The notes beneath the pieces were generated by a model, which saw nothing but the letters and a program-made list of their open reading frames with translations, was not told the origin of the DNA and searched no databases. The translations under genes were made by a program, and so were the position numbers. Below, piece by piece: positions 6,424 to 15,194 of a stretch of DNA of 38,083 nucleotides. The first letter of the stretch is position 1. Each line of letters opens with the position of its first letter. The stretch spans positions 1 through 38,083 of the forward strand of contig JADCFX010000079.1 of NCBI GenBank assembly GCA_020249285.1, written 5' to 3'. Origin of the DNA: Roseomonas sp. GTDB taxonomy: Bacteria; Pseudomonadota; Alphaproteobacteria; Acetobacterales; Acetobacteraceae.

Positions 6424-9400
6424 AAGCGTCCGGCTATGCGGAGGTAGCGGCGCGGTCCAATTTTTCCTTTCTGGATGGCGCCTCGCACCCTGAGGAATTG
6501 GTGGAACAGGCCGCTGCGCTGGGGCATGCCGGGTTTGGGCTTTGCGATACCAATGGGCTGGCTGGCGTGGTGCGCGCCCATGGTGCGGCCAAGGCTGCGG
6601 GGCTGGCCTTCGCGCCGGGCTGCCGGCTGCGGCTGGAAGATGGCGCGGAATGGCTGATCTGGCCGGCCGATCGCGCTGCCTATGGGCGGCTGACCGCCTT
6701 GCTTTCAGCAGCACGCATGGCCGCGCCCAAAGGCGAATGCCGGTTGGATTTCGCGGGGCTATGTGATGCGGCGGAAGGGCAGGTGATGGCGGCGATACCG
6801 CCTGTGGCGCCCGCAGCCTTGCGCCGCCTGGCCGGGCTGCGCCTTGCTCTGCCGCCGCTGATTGCCGCTGCCTGCCCCTTGCTGGGTGATGACGCGGCGG
6901 AACTCGCGCGCCATGCGGCGCTGGCGGAAGCGACCGGGGCGCGGCTGCTCGCCACCAACAACATCCGTTATCACCAGCCATCGCGACGGCGCTTGGCGGA
7001 TGTATTGAGCGCCATTCGCCTGCGCTGCAGCGTGGATGCTTTGGGTCAGGCGGCGGAACCCAATGCGGAACGCCATTTGAAGTCGCCCGCCGAAATGGCG
7101 CGGCTTTTCGTGCGCTATCCGGATGCTTTGCAAGCAAGCCTGGATGTGCTGGCAACCACGCGCGGCTTTTCGCTGGATCATTTGCGTTACGAATACCCTG
7201 ATGAAGTGCTGGACCCGGGCCTTACTGCACAGCAAAGCCTGGAAGCGCGCGTGGCCGAAGCCGTGGCCGCGCGCTGGCCCGTGCAGGTGCCGGACGCCAT
7301 CACCGCGCGCATCACCCATGAAATGCGCCTGATTAATGATCTTGGCTATGCGCCGTATTTCCTGACGGTGCATGAGATTATTCGCTTCGCCCGCGCGCGC
7401 GGCATATTGTGCCAGGGGCGCGGTTCGGCGGCGAATTCTACGGTTTGCTACGTACTGGGCATCACCGCTGTTGATCCCGAAAAGCATGATCTGCTGTTTG
7501 AACGTTTTGTCTCCGCCAGTCGCGGCGAACCGCCCGATATCGACATTGATTTCGAACATGAACGCCGGGAAGAAGTGATCCAGCATCTTTACGAACGCTA
7601 TGGCCGTGACCGCGCGGCAATTTGCGCGACCTTGATCCGCTATCGCCCGCGCAGCGCCATTCGTGAAGTGGGCAAGGCGATGGGCCTGACCGAGGATATC
7701 ACCGCGCGCCTGGCCAAGGCCGGCTGGGGACCGGGGCGGGAGATGAGCCTGGCTGAATTGGCGCAGGATGAAGGCTTTGACATCAACGATCCGCGCTTGG
7801 CGATGACGCTGGAATTGGCTGAGGAATTACAGGATTTTCCGCGCCATACCGCAACCCATGTTGGGGGGTTTGTCATCACGCGCGGCAAGCTCACGGAATT
7901 GGCGGTGGTGACGCAGGCGGCGATGGAAGACCGCACCGTGCTGGAATGGGACAAGGATGATATTGATGCACTCGGCATCATGAAGGTGGATGTGCTGGGG
8001 CTTGGGATGCTGTCCTGCCTCCGGCGCGGGTTTGATTTGCTGGCGCAGCATCGGCGCCTGGCACTGGCCTTGGAAAACCTGCCGCGCGATTGCGCGGAAA
8101 CCTACGCCATGCTGCGGCGGGCGGATTCCGTTGGCGTGTTTCAGGTGGAAAGCCGCGCGCAGATGAACATGCTGCCGCGGCTGAAACCGCGCGCCTTTTA
8201 TGATCTGGTGGTGCAGGTGGCGATTGTGCGCCCAGGCCCCATTCAGGGCGATATGGTGCATCCTTATCTGCGTCGGCGTCAGGGCTTGGAAGCGGTGGAA
8301 TACCCCGCACCCGATCCCGCCTTTGGCCCGCCTGATGAATTAAAGCAGGTGCTGGGGCGTACCTTGGGCGTGCCGCTATTTCAGGAACAGGCGATGCGGC
8401 TTGCGATTGTCGCCGCCGGCTTCACGCCGGAAGAAGCGGATCAGTTGCGCCGCGCCATGGCAACCTTTCGCCAACAGGGCTTGGTAACGCGGCACAAGGA
8501 AAAGCTGGTGACGGGCATGACAAGGCGCGGTTACGCGCAGGATTTGGCGGAACGTGTCTTCGCGCAAATCGAAGGCTTTGGCAGTTATGGCTTTCCCGAA
8601 AGCCATGCGGCGAGCTTCGCGCATCTGGTCTATGCCTCGGCCTGGTTGAAGCGCCATCACCCGGCGGCTTTTGCTTGTGCACTGCTGAACAGCCAGCCCA
8701 TGGGGTTTTACGCGCCGGCGCAAATCATGCGCGATGCGCGGGAACACGGCGTCGCGGTGCGCGCGGTGGATGTGAATGCCAGCGATTGGGATAGCAGCCT
8801 GGAAGAAGCGCCCGAAAGCACAGGCGGCCTGGCGCTTCGGCTTGGCTTGCGCCTGGTGGCGGGGTTGGCTGCGCGTGATGCCGAGGCGCTGCTCGCCGCC
8901 CGCGCCGCGCGCAATGGCGCGCCCTTCGTGAGTGTGGAGGATTTGGCTTGGCGCGCCAGGCTTTCCCAAGGCGCTTTGGGTGCGCTTGCCGCCGCCAATG
9001 CCTTCCCCGGTGTTGCGCGGCGCGATGCCGCCTGGGCTGCGCGCGGGGCGCGGGGCACGCCGCGCGATTTGCCGCTTTTCGCTGTGCGGGATGGTGTGGG
9101 TGCGGCTTTGGCTGATGAAGCGCCCATCCTGCCCGAAGCCGCGCCGCTGCTGCCGACAGAACATGAAGGCGAGCATATTGTACAGGATTACGCGGCACTC
9201 GGCCTGACGCTTGGGCGGCATCCCTTGGCGTTACTCCGCGCGCAATTGCATGCCGAAGGGCTGCGCGACACGCGCGATTTGCAGGCGTGGAAATCCGGGC
9301 GCTTGCTGCGTCTGGCCGGATTGGTGCTGATGCGCCAGCGCCCTGGTTCTGCCAAGGGCGTGATTTTCATCACCATCGAGGATGAACACGGCACCGCCAA

Positions 9401-9692
9401 TCTGGTGGTCTATACCGATGTCGCGGCGCGTGACCGTCGTGCCTTGCGTGGCGCGCGGCTTCTGGAAGTTGAGGGCCGGGTGGAGCGTGAGGATCGCCAC
9501 GCCGAAGTGCCGATTATTCACGTGATCGCGCGGCGCCTGATTGATCGCTCTGATCTGCTGGAAGGGTTATTGCGTGAAGCGGGCAGCACTTGGGCCGCTG
9601 CCGCGCTGGGCCGCGCTGATGAGGTTGTGCGCCCGCAGGATGACCGCCGCCCGCCGCGAGCGAAGCTGCCCGCGAGCCGGGATTTTAGATAG
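6420..9692 (+). CDS. dnaE2: DnaE2, error-prone DNA polymerase (C-family)
   Basis: A 1,090-residue alpha-subunit-like polymerase for translesion synthesis. It has an N-terminal PHP domain (ARSNFSFLDGASHPEEL at residues 11-27), a polymerase core with GRGSAANS, the catalytic pair Asp375/Asp377 in PPDIDIDF and a third Asp524 in MKVDVLGLG, then a C-terminal OB domain (LVLMRQRPGSAKGVIF). The first PHP metal motif has Asn where replicative DnaE has His, as usual in DnaE2. The ATG at 6420 overlaps the imuB stop and gives the conserved start MKASGYAEV; longer in-frame extensions lie inside imuB. It is co-regulated by the LexA box at 4208. Two bases after its stop begins copy B of the dispersed repeat. 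Confidence 0.96.
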   Translation: MKASGYAEVAARSNFSFLDGASHPEELVEQAAALGHAGFGLCDTNGLAGVVRAHGAAKAAGLAFAPGCRLRLEDGAEWLIWPADRAAYGRLTALLSAARMAAPKGECRLDFAGLCDAAEGQVMAAIPPVAPAALRRLAGLRLALPPLIAAACPLLGDDAAELARHAALAEATGARLLATNNIRYHQPSRRRLADVLSAIRLRCSVDALGQAAEPNAERHLKSPAEMARLFVRYPDALQASLDVLATTRGFSLDHLRYEYPDEVLDPGLTAQQSLEARVAEAVAARWPVQVPDAITARITHEMRLINDLGYAPYFLTVHEIIRFARARGILCQGRGSAANSTVCYVLGITAVDPEKHDLLFERFVSASRGEPPDIDIDFEHERREEVIQHLYERYGRDRAAICATLIRYRPRSAIREVGKAMGLTEDITARLAKAGWGPGREMSLAELAQDEGFDINDPRLAMTLELAEELQDFPRHTATHVGGFVITRGKLTELAVVTQAAMEDRTVLEWDKDDIDALGIMKVDVLGLGMLSCLRRGFDLLAQHRRLALALENLPRDCAETYAMLRRADSVGVFQVESRAQMNMLPRLKPRAFYDLVVQVAIVRPGPIQGDMVHPYLRRRQGLEAVEYPAPDPAFGPPDELKQVLGRTLGVPLFQEQAMRLAIVAAGFTPEEADQLRRAMATFRQQGLVTRHKEKLVTGMTRRGYAQDLAERVFAQIEGFGSYGFPESHAASFAHLVYASAWLKRHHPAAFACALLNSQPMGFYAPAQIMRDAREHGVAVRAVDVNASDWDSSLEEAPESTGGLALRLGLRLVAGLAARDAEALLAARAARNGAPFVSVEDLAWRARLSQGALGALAAANAFPGVARRDAAWAARGARGTPRDLPLFAVRDGVGAALADEAPILPEAAPLLPTEHEGEHIVQDYAALGLTLGRHPLALLRAQLHAEGLRDTRDLQAWKSGRLLRLAGLVLMRQRPGSAKGVIFITIEDEHGTANLVVYTDVAARDRRALRGARLLEVEGRVEREDRHAEVPIIHVIARRLIDRSDLLEGLLREAGSTWAAAALGRADEVVRPQDDRRPPRAKLPASRDFR

Positions 9693-9693
9693 A

Positions 9694-9741
9694 GCATTTT
9701 CAAGCCAAGTGGAATCACTTGGCGGCTCGGAAAATGCGACC
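9694..9741 (+). repeat. Dispersed nested-palindrome repeat, copy B
   Basis: This copy has the most regular structure. It has an inner stem CCAAGTG-GAAT-CACTTGG and a perfect 8-bp outer pair GCATTTTC (9694-9701) / GAAAATGC (9730-9737), separated on the 3' side by CGGCTCG. It begins one base after the dnaE2 stop codon and ends 12 bases before the stop of the convergent enolase-family gene. It matches copies A and C at 45 of 48 positions each. It may act as a bidirectional 3'-end element, although there is no T-tract. Confidence 0.88.
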
Positions 9742-9753
9742 AAAAACCAGCCC

Positions 9754-10851
9754 TTACCTCAGCACGAAATCCTTCAGCACTTCCGGCTTGAATTCCAGGC
9801 CATGGCCCGGCGTTTCCGGCGCCGTGATCATGCCATTGGCGATTTTCGGCAGGCTGATGAAGACATCATCCAAAAGTCCCATTTGTTCCGCCCAAATGCC
9901 ATTCGGGATGCTCGCCAGCAGATGCACATTCAATTCGGGGAAAAGATGCGGCGCGATGGTGATGCCCCAGGTATCGGCAACCGTCGCAATCTTGCGCAAC
10001 TCCGTCAGGCCGCCACGCATCGGATCAGGTTGCAAAATGGGCAGGCGCGGATTTTCCAGGAAGGGTTTGGGATCCGCGCGACCGAAATGCGTCTCCCCAC
10101 CCACTACGCGCATATCAAGCGCTTCAGCGCAGCGCAGATAGCCAGCGTAATCATCGGCCAACACGGGTTCTTCCAGCCAGTAGATATCATATTCCTCAAA
10201 CTTGCGGCCCATGGTGATGGCGATATCCGCACTCCAGCCCATATTCACATCAATCATGATATCAATATCGGGGCCAACAGCTTCGCGCATACGCCGCACA
10301 TTGTCCAAATCCGTGTTGAGGTCACCAATATGCGCAACCTGCATCTTGATGGCAGGGTAGCCTTGTTCGATATAGTGCTTCGCTTTCGCGATCATGCCAT
10401 CGCCACGCGCGCCCCGGAAACAGCCGCTGCCATAGATGGGTATTTCAGACCGATAATGCCCCCAAAGCCGGTGCAAGGGCTGGTCCGCCGCCTTGCCCAG
10501 AATGTCCCAAAGCGCAATGTCAATCGCCGATTGCGCCATCATGGCCACACCGCCGCGCCCGCCCGTCAGCGTCGCGCGCCATAAATCGCGCCAGATCGCT
10601 TCAACGGCGGAGGCATCACGCCCGATGATGCGCGGTGCCATCGCTTCCGCAATGCAGGCGCCAATGGTGCGCTGCAAGGGCAGGTTCAGCAAATGCAAAT
10701 AGCCCATGCCGGTGATGCCCGATTGCGTGGTGATTTCCACCACCACCAGGTCACGCATCGGCCCCAGAGCATGCCCCGCAAGCCAAGGGTCATCCGCCCA
10801 GGGCATTTGCAGTAACGTGGTTTTCACCTCGCGAATGGTCAGATCAGTCAT
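9754..10851 (-). CDS. Enolase-superfamily enzyme, mandelate racemase/dehydratase-like
   Basis: A 365-residue enolase-superfamily protein with an N-terminal capping domain and a C-terminal barrel. Metal ligands appear as Asp201 (MIDVNMGW), Glu227 (WLEEP) and Glu253 (VVGGETHFG). The general acid/base His302 (IAPHLFPE) and its partner Asp276 (LQPDP) place it in the mandelate-racemase subgroup, with Glu322 in WAEQ at the end of the barrel. The opposite acid/base strand reads AIKMQ, so the usual K-x-K is K-x-Q (Lys169, Gln171). The likely reaction is dehydration or racemisation of a sugar acid or hydroxy acid; the substrate is unknown. The start at 10851 has AAAGGA 7-8 bases upstream and avoids a weak N-terminal extension to 10887. 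The gene stands alone, divergent from the transglutaminase-like gene. Confidence 0.87.
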   Translation of the reverse strand: MTDLTIREVKTTLLQMPWADDPWLAGHALGPMRDLVVVEITTQSGITGMGYLHLLNLPLQRTIGACIAEAMAPRIIGRDASAVEAIWRDLWRATLTGGRGGVAMMAQSAIDIALWDILGKAADQPLHRLWGHYRSEIPIYGSGCFRGARGDGMIAKAKHYIEQGYPAIKMQVAHIGDLNTDLDNVRRMREAVGPDIDIMIDVNMGWSADIAITMGRKFEEYDIYWLEEPVLADDYAGYLRCAEALDMRVVGGETHFGRADPKPFLENPRLPILQPDPMRGGLTELRKIATVADTWGITIAPHLFPELNVHLLASIPNGIWAEQMGLLDDVFISLPKIANGMITAPETPGHGLEFKPEVLKDFVLR

Positions 10852-10971
10852 GTTCGTTTCCTTTCCTGGGGCTGGCTGCACAAGCATCGGGTGATATGGC
10901 GCGGGCGGTCAATCAGCCCTGCAAGGCGGCGGATCAGCGTGTATAAACCCTGTCATGGCAAACGCCCCCGC

Positions 10972-11856
10972 ATGACGATTCGATTCGCCCTGACCCATCG
11001 CAGCACCTATCGCTATGCGCGCGCGGTGGGGCTTGGCCCGCAGCTCATTCGCCTGCGCCCGGCGCCACAATGCCGCACGCCGATCCTGTCCTATGCGCTC
11101 AGCATCGAACCCGCGGCGCATTGGCTGCATTGGCAGCAAGACCCGCTTGGGAATTTCATGGCGCGCGTGCTGATGACAGAACCGGTCACGGCACTCAGCG
11201 TCACGGTTGACCTCACGGCCGAAATTTCCACCATCAATCCCTTTGATTTTTTCATCGAACCCGAGGCCGCCCTTTGGCCCTTCACGCCCGAACCCTGGCT
11301 TGCCGAACAGCTTTTACCCTATCAGCGGCTGGATCATTTGGGGCCGCGTTTCGCCGCGCTTTTGGCCGAAATTCCGCGTGACCCGCGTGGCACAGTGGAA
11401 CTTCTGACCAGCGTCACCGCGCTCGTGCATCAGCGCATCGCCTATGTGCAGCGCAATGAACCCGGCGTTTGGGATACCGAACAAGTGCTGCGGGAAGGGC
11501 GTGGTTCCTGCCGTGATTCCTCCTGGCTTTTGGTGCAAATCCTGCGCCGCCTTGGCTTTGGCGCGCGGTTTGTCTCGGGCTATTTGATCGAACCGGACAT
11601 GCTTGGGCGCGATGATGCCGAATTGCATGCCTGGGCCGAGGTCTATCTGCCAGGCGCCGGATGGATCGGGCTTGATCCGACCTCTGGCCTATTGGCCGGG
11701 GCGGGGCACATCCCGCTTGCCGCCGCGCCGGACCCGGCGAGTGCGATGCCAATCTCCGGCACGGTGGAGCAGGTTGAAACCGAAACCCGGTTTGAGATGG
11801 TGCTGCGGCGCTTGGGCGAGGGCTCAGATTTTCCAATGCCGCCCGCACCCCGGTAA
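10972..11856 (+). CDS. Transglutaminase-like cysteine enzyme
   Basis: A 294-residue protein with an N-terminal bacterial transglutaminase-like domain (RFALTHRSTYRYARAVGLGP, residues 4-23 onward) and a transglutaminase core. The triad is Cys180 (GRGSCRDSSWLLV), His219 (ELHAWAEVYLPGAGW) and Asp235 (IGLDPTSG), with normal order and spacing. There is no signal peptide, so it is probably cytoplasmic. Bacterial members mostly act as peptidases or amide-bond enzymes; no function is settled. The start ATG at 10972 matches the conserved MxIRxxLxHRSxYRY beginning. The next gene, another papain-fold-type thiol protein, starts 10 bases after the stop, and the row of plus-strand genes continues to 15499. 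Confidence 0.9.
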   Translation: MTIRFALTHRSTYRYARAVGLGPQLIRLRPAPQCRTPILSYALSIEPAAHWLHWQQDPLGNFMARVLMTEPVTALSVTVDLTAEISTINPFDFFIEPEAALWPFTPEPWLAEQLLPYQRLDHLGPRFAALLAEIPRDPRGTVELLTSVTALVHQRIAYVQRNEPGVWDTEQVLREGRGSCRDSSWLLVQILRRLGFGARFVSGYLIEPDMLGRDDAELHAWAEVYLPGAGWIGLDPTSGLLAGAGHIPLAAAPDPASAMPISGTVEQVETETRFEMVLRRLGEGSDFPMPPAPR

Positions 11857-11866
11857 CAGCCCTATC

Positions 11867-12502
11867 ATGTCCGCCGCTGAAACCCCGCCCTATTACGGCC
11901 AATGGGAAAGCCCTGCGCTGATCGGCGATATCATTACCGGCGCCTGCCGGGCCGAGGATGATCCCGCCTGGGCAGAATCCGGTGCGGAAAGCCCAGTCGA
12001 CTACGCGCGCTGGGCAGACCATCTCTGTGGTGTTGCGTGTCTGCGCATGGCGCTCGCCGCGCGCGGCATCACGCCACCCCGCGCGCGCGATCTGGCGCGG
12101 GTGCTGACCGGCTATGGCGCTTATGTGGAACAGGCGGATGGCTTCATCCGCGGCTTGATCTATGCGCCCGCCATCACTTGGCTGGCTGAAGCCCATGCCA
12201 TGCCGGCCGAGATCATCCTGGACCGCGCTGCGGAAGACATCCCGCCCTTGCTGGCCAATGGAGGGTTTTTCATCGCCTCGGTCCATCCCGCCATGCGCCG
12301 CCCGGCGGAACCCGCCCCGGGCAAGGGTGGGCATCTGGTACTGGTTTTCGGGGAGGAACAGGGTGCGCTACGCCTGCACAACCCTTCCGGCCATGATGCG
12401 GCTTCGCAATGTGATGCGCGGGTTGCGCTGGCGGATTTCGCGCGTTTCTTTGCCGGGCGCGGCATGTGGTTGCCCGGCACGCCATTGGCGCGCGACGCAT
12501 GA
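11867..12502 (+). CDS. Peptidase C39-like thiol protein
   Basis: A 211-residue protein with a probable cysteine-peptidase fold. The motif DHLCGVACLRMALAARG (Cys54) resembles the CGPASLAMVL helix of C39-like peptidases. His156 (GKGGHLVLVFG) and Asn172 (LRLHNPSGH) come at the right distance for a Cys-His-Asn triad. No signal peptide or transmembrane segment is evident. The gene begins 10 bases after the transglutaminase-like gene and ends 18 bases before an outer-membrane protein gene, so the three are likely co-transcribed. The start at 11867 was chosen because upstream in-frame codons lie inside the previous gene. Substrate and biological role are unknown; it could be a maturation or bacteriocin-leader type peptidase, but nothing in the window identifies a substrate. 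Confidence 0.8.
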   Translation: MSAAETPPYYGQWESPALIGDIITGACRAEDDPAWAESGAESPVDYARWADHLCGVACLRMALAARGITPPRARDLARVLTGYGAYVEQADGFIRGLIYAPAITWLAEAHAMPAEIILDRAAEDIPPLLANGGFFIASVHPAMRRPAEPAPGKGGHLVLVFGEEQGALRLHNPSGHDAASQCDARVALADFARFFAGRGMWLPGTPLARDA

Positions 12503-12520
12503 GGACGTAACAATACCCTT

Positions 12521-13492
12521 ATGCGACCCGCAACCCGCCTTTGGCTGATGATGTTGCTTTGTCTTTCCGCGTCCCTGCCGGCGGCGGCGCAAGGCAACGG
12601 ACGCGTCATTACCGGCATTCCGGGCTATAGCCTGCAACAAACCGCCAATGGGGTGCTCGGCCTGCTCGGCTATAATGTCGTGCCGGATACCACGGCATCC
12701 TCGCTCAGCATCAGCCGCGGTTCGCAGGATGATACCGGGCTGCAAACCACGCAATTCGGCCTAGGCTTCACGGTGGACCCTGATTTCCCGCTCTATCTGG
12801 AGGGCTTCCTGGGTTACACGCGCTATGATCCGCGCTTCGTTTTCTCTGAAGGCGAAAAGAAATCCATCCTCCCGACGCGCTGGAACAATGTCTCCGGCAC
12901 TATCGGTGTTGGCTGGGATTTTCCGATCATTGAAGGCCTGGTGTTTCGCCCCATCCTGAATGGATCGCTTGGGCATGTGGAAACCGATGTTTCCTTGATC
13001 GGGCGCCTTCTGGAATTGAAACTGAACCGGGAATTGGCCTTTCTCGATCGCGGGCGCATGAATGCCTATGGCCTGGGCGGTTCGCTGATGCTGGATTTAA
13101 ACATTCCGCGCCCCGGTTACGAAATTGATCTTGAATTGCGCTACACGGATATCCGGCTTTCGACCTTTGGCGATACCTCATCCCTGGTGCGCGGCGAATC
13201 AGAGGCCAAGACCTTCAATATCTGGGGCCGGGTGCGTTGGCCGATGGATCGGGAAATGTTTGGCCGTCCGCTGCGCTGGGTCGTGGATTTGTCCCATTCG
13301 CGCTATTTCGGCGATCAGGTGGCGCTTGGCTTTGATCATCTTAGCAAGGTGGGCGGCGGGATCGAGATGAATGTCGGGCGCTATGAATTGGGCGTTTGGG
13401 ATTTCAACATGCAATCCATCCGCATCGTGGCGCGGTATCTGTTCGGCCAGAATGTGTCCGGCGCGTCCATTGGGCTTGCGGTTTCCTTCTAA
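12521..13492 (+). CDS. Outer-membrane beta-barrel protein, function unknown
   Basis: A 323-residue secreted protein with a signal peptide (cleavage near residue 23, PAAAQG). The mature part is rich in alternating hydrophobic/polar strands (FGLGFTVDP, LYLEGFLGYTRY, SGTIGVGWDF, IDLELRYTDIRL, FNIWGRVRW) and ends in Phe (GLAVSF), the usual signal for the BAM outer-membrane assembly machinery. I estimate roughly 10-12 strands by eye, but that number is uncertain. No specific porin or autotransporter motif is recognised. It lies 18 bases after the C39-like gene and 38 bases before fdhD, on the same strand. Outer-membrane location is well supported; the role is not. Confidence 0.8.
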   Translation: MRPATRLWLMMLLCLSASLPAAAQGNGRVITGIPGYSLQQTANGVLGLLGYNVVPDTTASSLSISRGSQDDTGLQTTQFGLGFTVDPDFPLYLEGFLGYTRYDPRFVFSEGEKKSILPTRWNNVSGTIGVGWDFPIIEGLVFRPILNGSLGHVETDVSLIGRLLELKLNRELAFLDRGRMNAYGLGGSLMLDLNIPRPGYEIDLELRYTDIRLSTFGDTSSLVRGESEAKTFNIWGRVRWPMDREMFGRPLRWVVDLSHSRYFGDQVALGFDHLSKVGGGIEMNVGRYELGVWDFNMQSIRIVARYLFGQNVSGASIGLAVSF

Positions 13493-13530
13493 TCCTTGCA
13501 CGCGGCCCTTAAGCCGCCCATCTTGCCGGC

Positions 13531-14421
13531 ATGCCTGATACCCTGATCATCCGCCCCGACCCCGCCGATCCGCGCCTCACGCGCCGCGTTTCTGGGCGCG
13601 ACCATACGGGGGCGGTGACTGAAGCCAGCGTCACGGTTGAACGCCCGCTCACGCTTTTCCTGAATGGTCAGGAAATCGTCACCATGATGACCATTGGCGA
13701 CCGGCCGGAAGATTTGGCGCTGGGCTATCTGCTCAATCAGGGCATGCTGCTTGCCGATGATGACGTCATTGGCGTTGATTATGATGATGATTTGGCTGTC
13801 GTGATTGTGCGCACGGCGCGGCGGACCGACTATGAGGAAAAGCTGCGGAAGAAAACGCTCACTTCCGGCTGCGCCCAAGGCACGGCCTTCGGCGATTTGA
13901 TGGAGGGTTTCGCGGAAGCGAAATTGCCGCACGCGGAACTCCGCACGTCCTGGCTTTATCGCCTGCTGCATCGGATCAATGCGCTGCCGACGCTTTATCT
14001 GGAGGCCGGCGCCATTCATGGCTGCGCGCTGTGTCGGCAGGATGAACCGCTGGTCTATATGGAAGATGTCGGGCGCCATAATGCAGTGGACAAAATCGCG
14101 GGCTGGATGTTCCGCAATAAGGAAGCGCCAGGCGATAAGATCTTCTACACCACAGGGCGGCTCACGTCTGAAATGGTGATCAAGACCGTGCGCATGGGCA
14201 TTCCCATTCTGGTATCGCGTTCCGGATTCACGGCCTGGGGTGTGGAGCTGGCGCGCGAAGCCGGTGTGATGCTGATCGGGCGCTGCAAGGGCAAGCGCTT
14301 TGTGGCGCTGGCGGGGGAAGACCGCATCATTTTCGATGCTGATCTTCGTTACGTCGAAGAAGAAAGTGCGAAGCATTGGCGGAAGAACAGCGCCGAAGCG
14401 ACAGCGAATGATAGCGGCTGA
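13531..14421 (+). CDS. fdhD: FdhD, formate dehydrogenase sulfurtransferase
   Basis: A 296-residue FdhD-family protein, which transfers sulfur to the molybdenum cofactor so that formate dehydrogenase becomes active. Family blocks are [33 protein letters not shown] (about residues 177-189) and [14 protein letters not shown]. The cysteine pattern is unusual: the N-terminal catalytic loop reads TSGCAQGT, with a single Cys114 where the well-studied E. coli protein has CxxC. A CxxC occurs later at Cys165/Cys168 (HGCALC), next to the VGRHN block. mobA follows with a 14-base overlap, so cofactor nucleotide attachment and sulfuration are encoded together. No formate dehydrogenase structural gene is in the window. 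Confidence 0.93.
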   Translation: MPDTLIIRPDPADPRLTRRVSGRDHTGAVTEASVTVERPLTLFLNGQEIVTMMTIGDRPEDLALGYLLNQGMLLADDDVIGVDYDDDLAVVIVRTARRTDYEEKLRKKTLTSGCAQGTAFGDLMEGFAEAKLPHAELRTSWLYRLLHRINALPTLYLEAGAIHGCALCRQDEPLVYMEDVGRHNAVDKIAGWMFRNKEAPGDKIFYTTGRLTSEMVIKTVRMGIPILVSRSGFTAWGVELAREAGVMLIGRCKGKRFVALAGEDRIIFDADLRYVEEESAKHWRKNSAEATANDSG

Positions 14422-15040
14422 AACGCTTGGGCTTGTGCTGGCGGGTGGCCTCGCGCGGCGCATGGGGGGCGGGGATAAGCCGCTCAAGCTTTTGGGCGGG
14501 CGCCCCCTGCTGGATCATGTGCTGGCGCGGATTACGCCGCAGGTCGCCGCGGTAGCGTTGAATGCGAATGGCGACCCGGCGCGTTTCGCGGGTTATGGCT
14601 TGCCCGTGATTGCGGACCCGCTGCCGGATCACCCCGGGCCGCTGGCGGGGATTCTGGCCGGGCTTGAATGGGCTGCAGAGCATCGGCCTGATCTGGCTTG
14701 GCTGGCCTCGGTGCCTGGGGATTGCCCTTTCATCCCAGCGGATTTCGTGGCGCGGCTCCATGCTGCGCGGGAAGCAGGCGGCGTGCCCATGGCGGCGGCA
14801 TCCTCCGCCGGCCAATCCCACCCGCCGGCGGCGCTTTGGCCCATGGCGCTGCGGGGTGAGTTGCGCGCGGCGCTATTGGCCGGGGAACGCAAGATTGATC
14901 GCTGGACCGCGCGCTTCGGCTGTGCGGAGGCCGCCTGGCCTGCCAGCCCTTATGACCCCTTCTTCAATGCCAATGCGCCCGAGGATTTGGCTGAGGCCGA
15001 GAAAATCTTGCAAAGCATCGGCCCTGAAGCCATAAGCTAG
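14408..15040 (+). CDS. mobA: MobA, molybdenum cofactor guanylyltransferase
   Basis: A 210-residue nucleotidyltransferase. The GTP-binding signature [16 protein letters not shown] is at residues 9-24 with Lys24, followed by PLLDHVLAR, the metal-binding region [13 protein letters not shown], and the C-terminal [12 protein letters not shown]. It attaches GMP to molybdopterin to make the guanine dinucleotide form used by DMSO-reductase-type enzymes such as formate dehydrogenase. The metal-site Asp sits in GDCPF rather than the more common TDxPF. The ATG at 14408 overlaps the end of fdhD by 14 bases; upstream in-frame codons lie within fdhD. Pairing with fdhD strengthens the assignment. Confidence 0.92.
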   Translation: MIAAETLGLVLAGGLARRMGGGDKPLKLLGGRPLLDHVLARITPQVAAVALNANGDPARFAGYGLPVIADPLPDHPGPLAGILAGLEWAAEHRPDLAWLASVPGDCPFIPADFVARLHAAREAGGVPMAAASSAGQSHPPAALWPMALRGELRAALLAGERKIDRWTARFGCAEAAWPASPYDPFFNANAPEDLAEAEKILQSIGPEAIS

Positions 15041-15068
15041 GCTCAGCTTAAGTTTCCGGGAGAAAACC

Positions 15069-15194
15069 ATGAACGGCATCATCAGCGGCGTTTGCATTGC
15101 CATCGTCATTGCCATTGGCGCGGCCATTTATCTGGACCGCAATATCCAGCAAACCGCTGACGTGGCTTTCGCGACCACCGGCGTGCGTCTGTAA
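15069..15194 (+). CDS. Predicted 41-residue single-pass membrane peptide
   Basis: A short frame of 41 residues starting MNGIISGVCIAIVIAIGAAI, followed by YLDRNIQQTADVAFATTGVRL. Residues 4-21 form one hydrophobic segment without charge, then a polar tail, giving a single-span membrane protein. GGGAG upstream (CCGGGAG, about 15055-15061) is a suitable ribosome-binding site with about 7-base spacing. Its stop overlaps the next start as TAATG (15192-15196), the usual sign of coupled translation. It is 28 bases after mobA. No family is recognised. Coding status rests on the ribosome-binding site, coupling and composition. Confidence 0.68.
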   Translation: MNGIISGVCIAIVIAIGAAIYLDRNIQQTADVAFATTGVRL

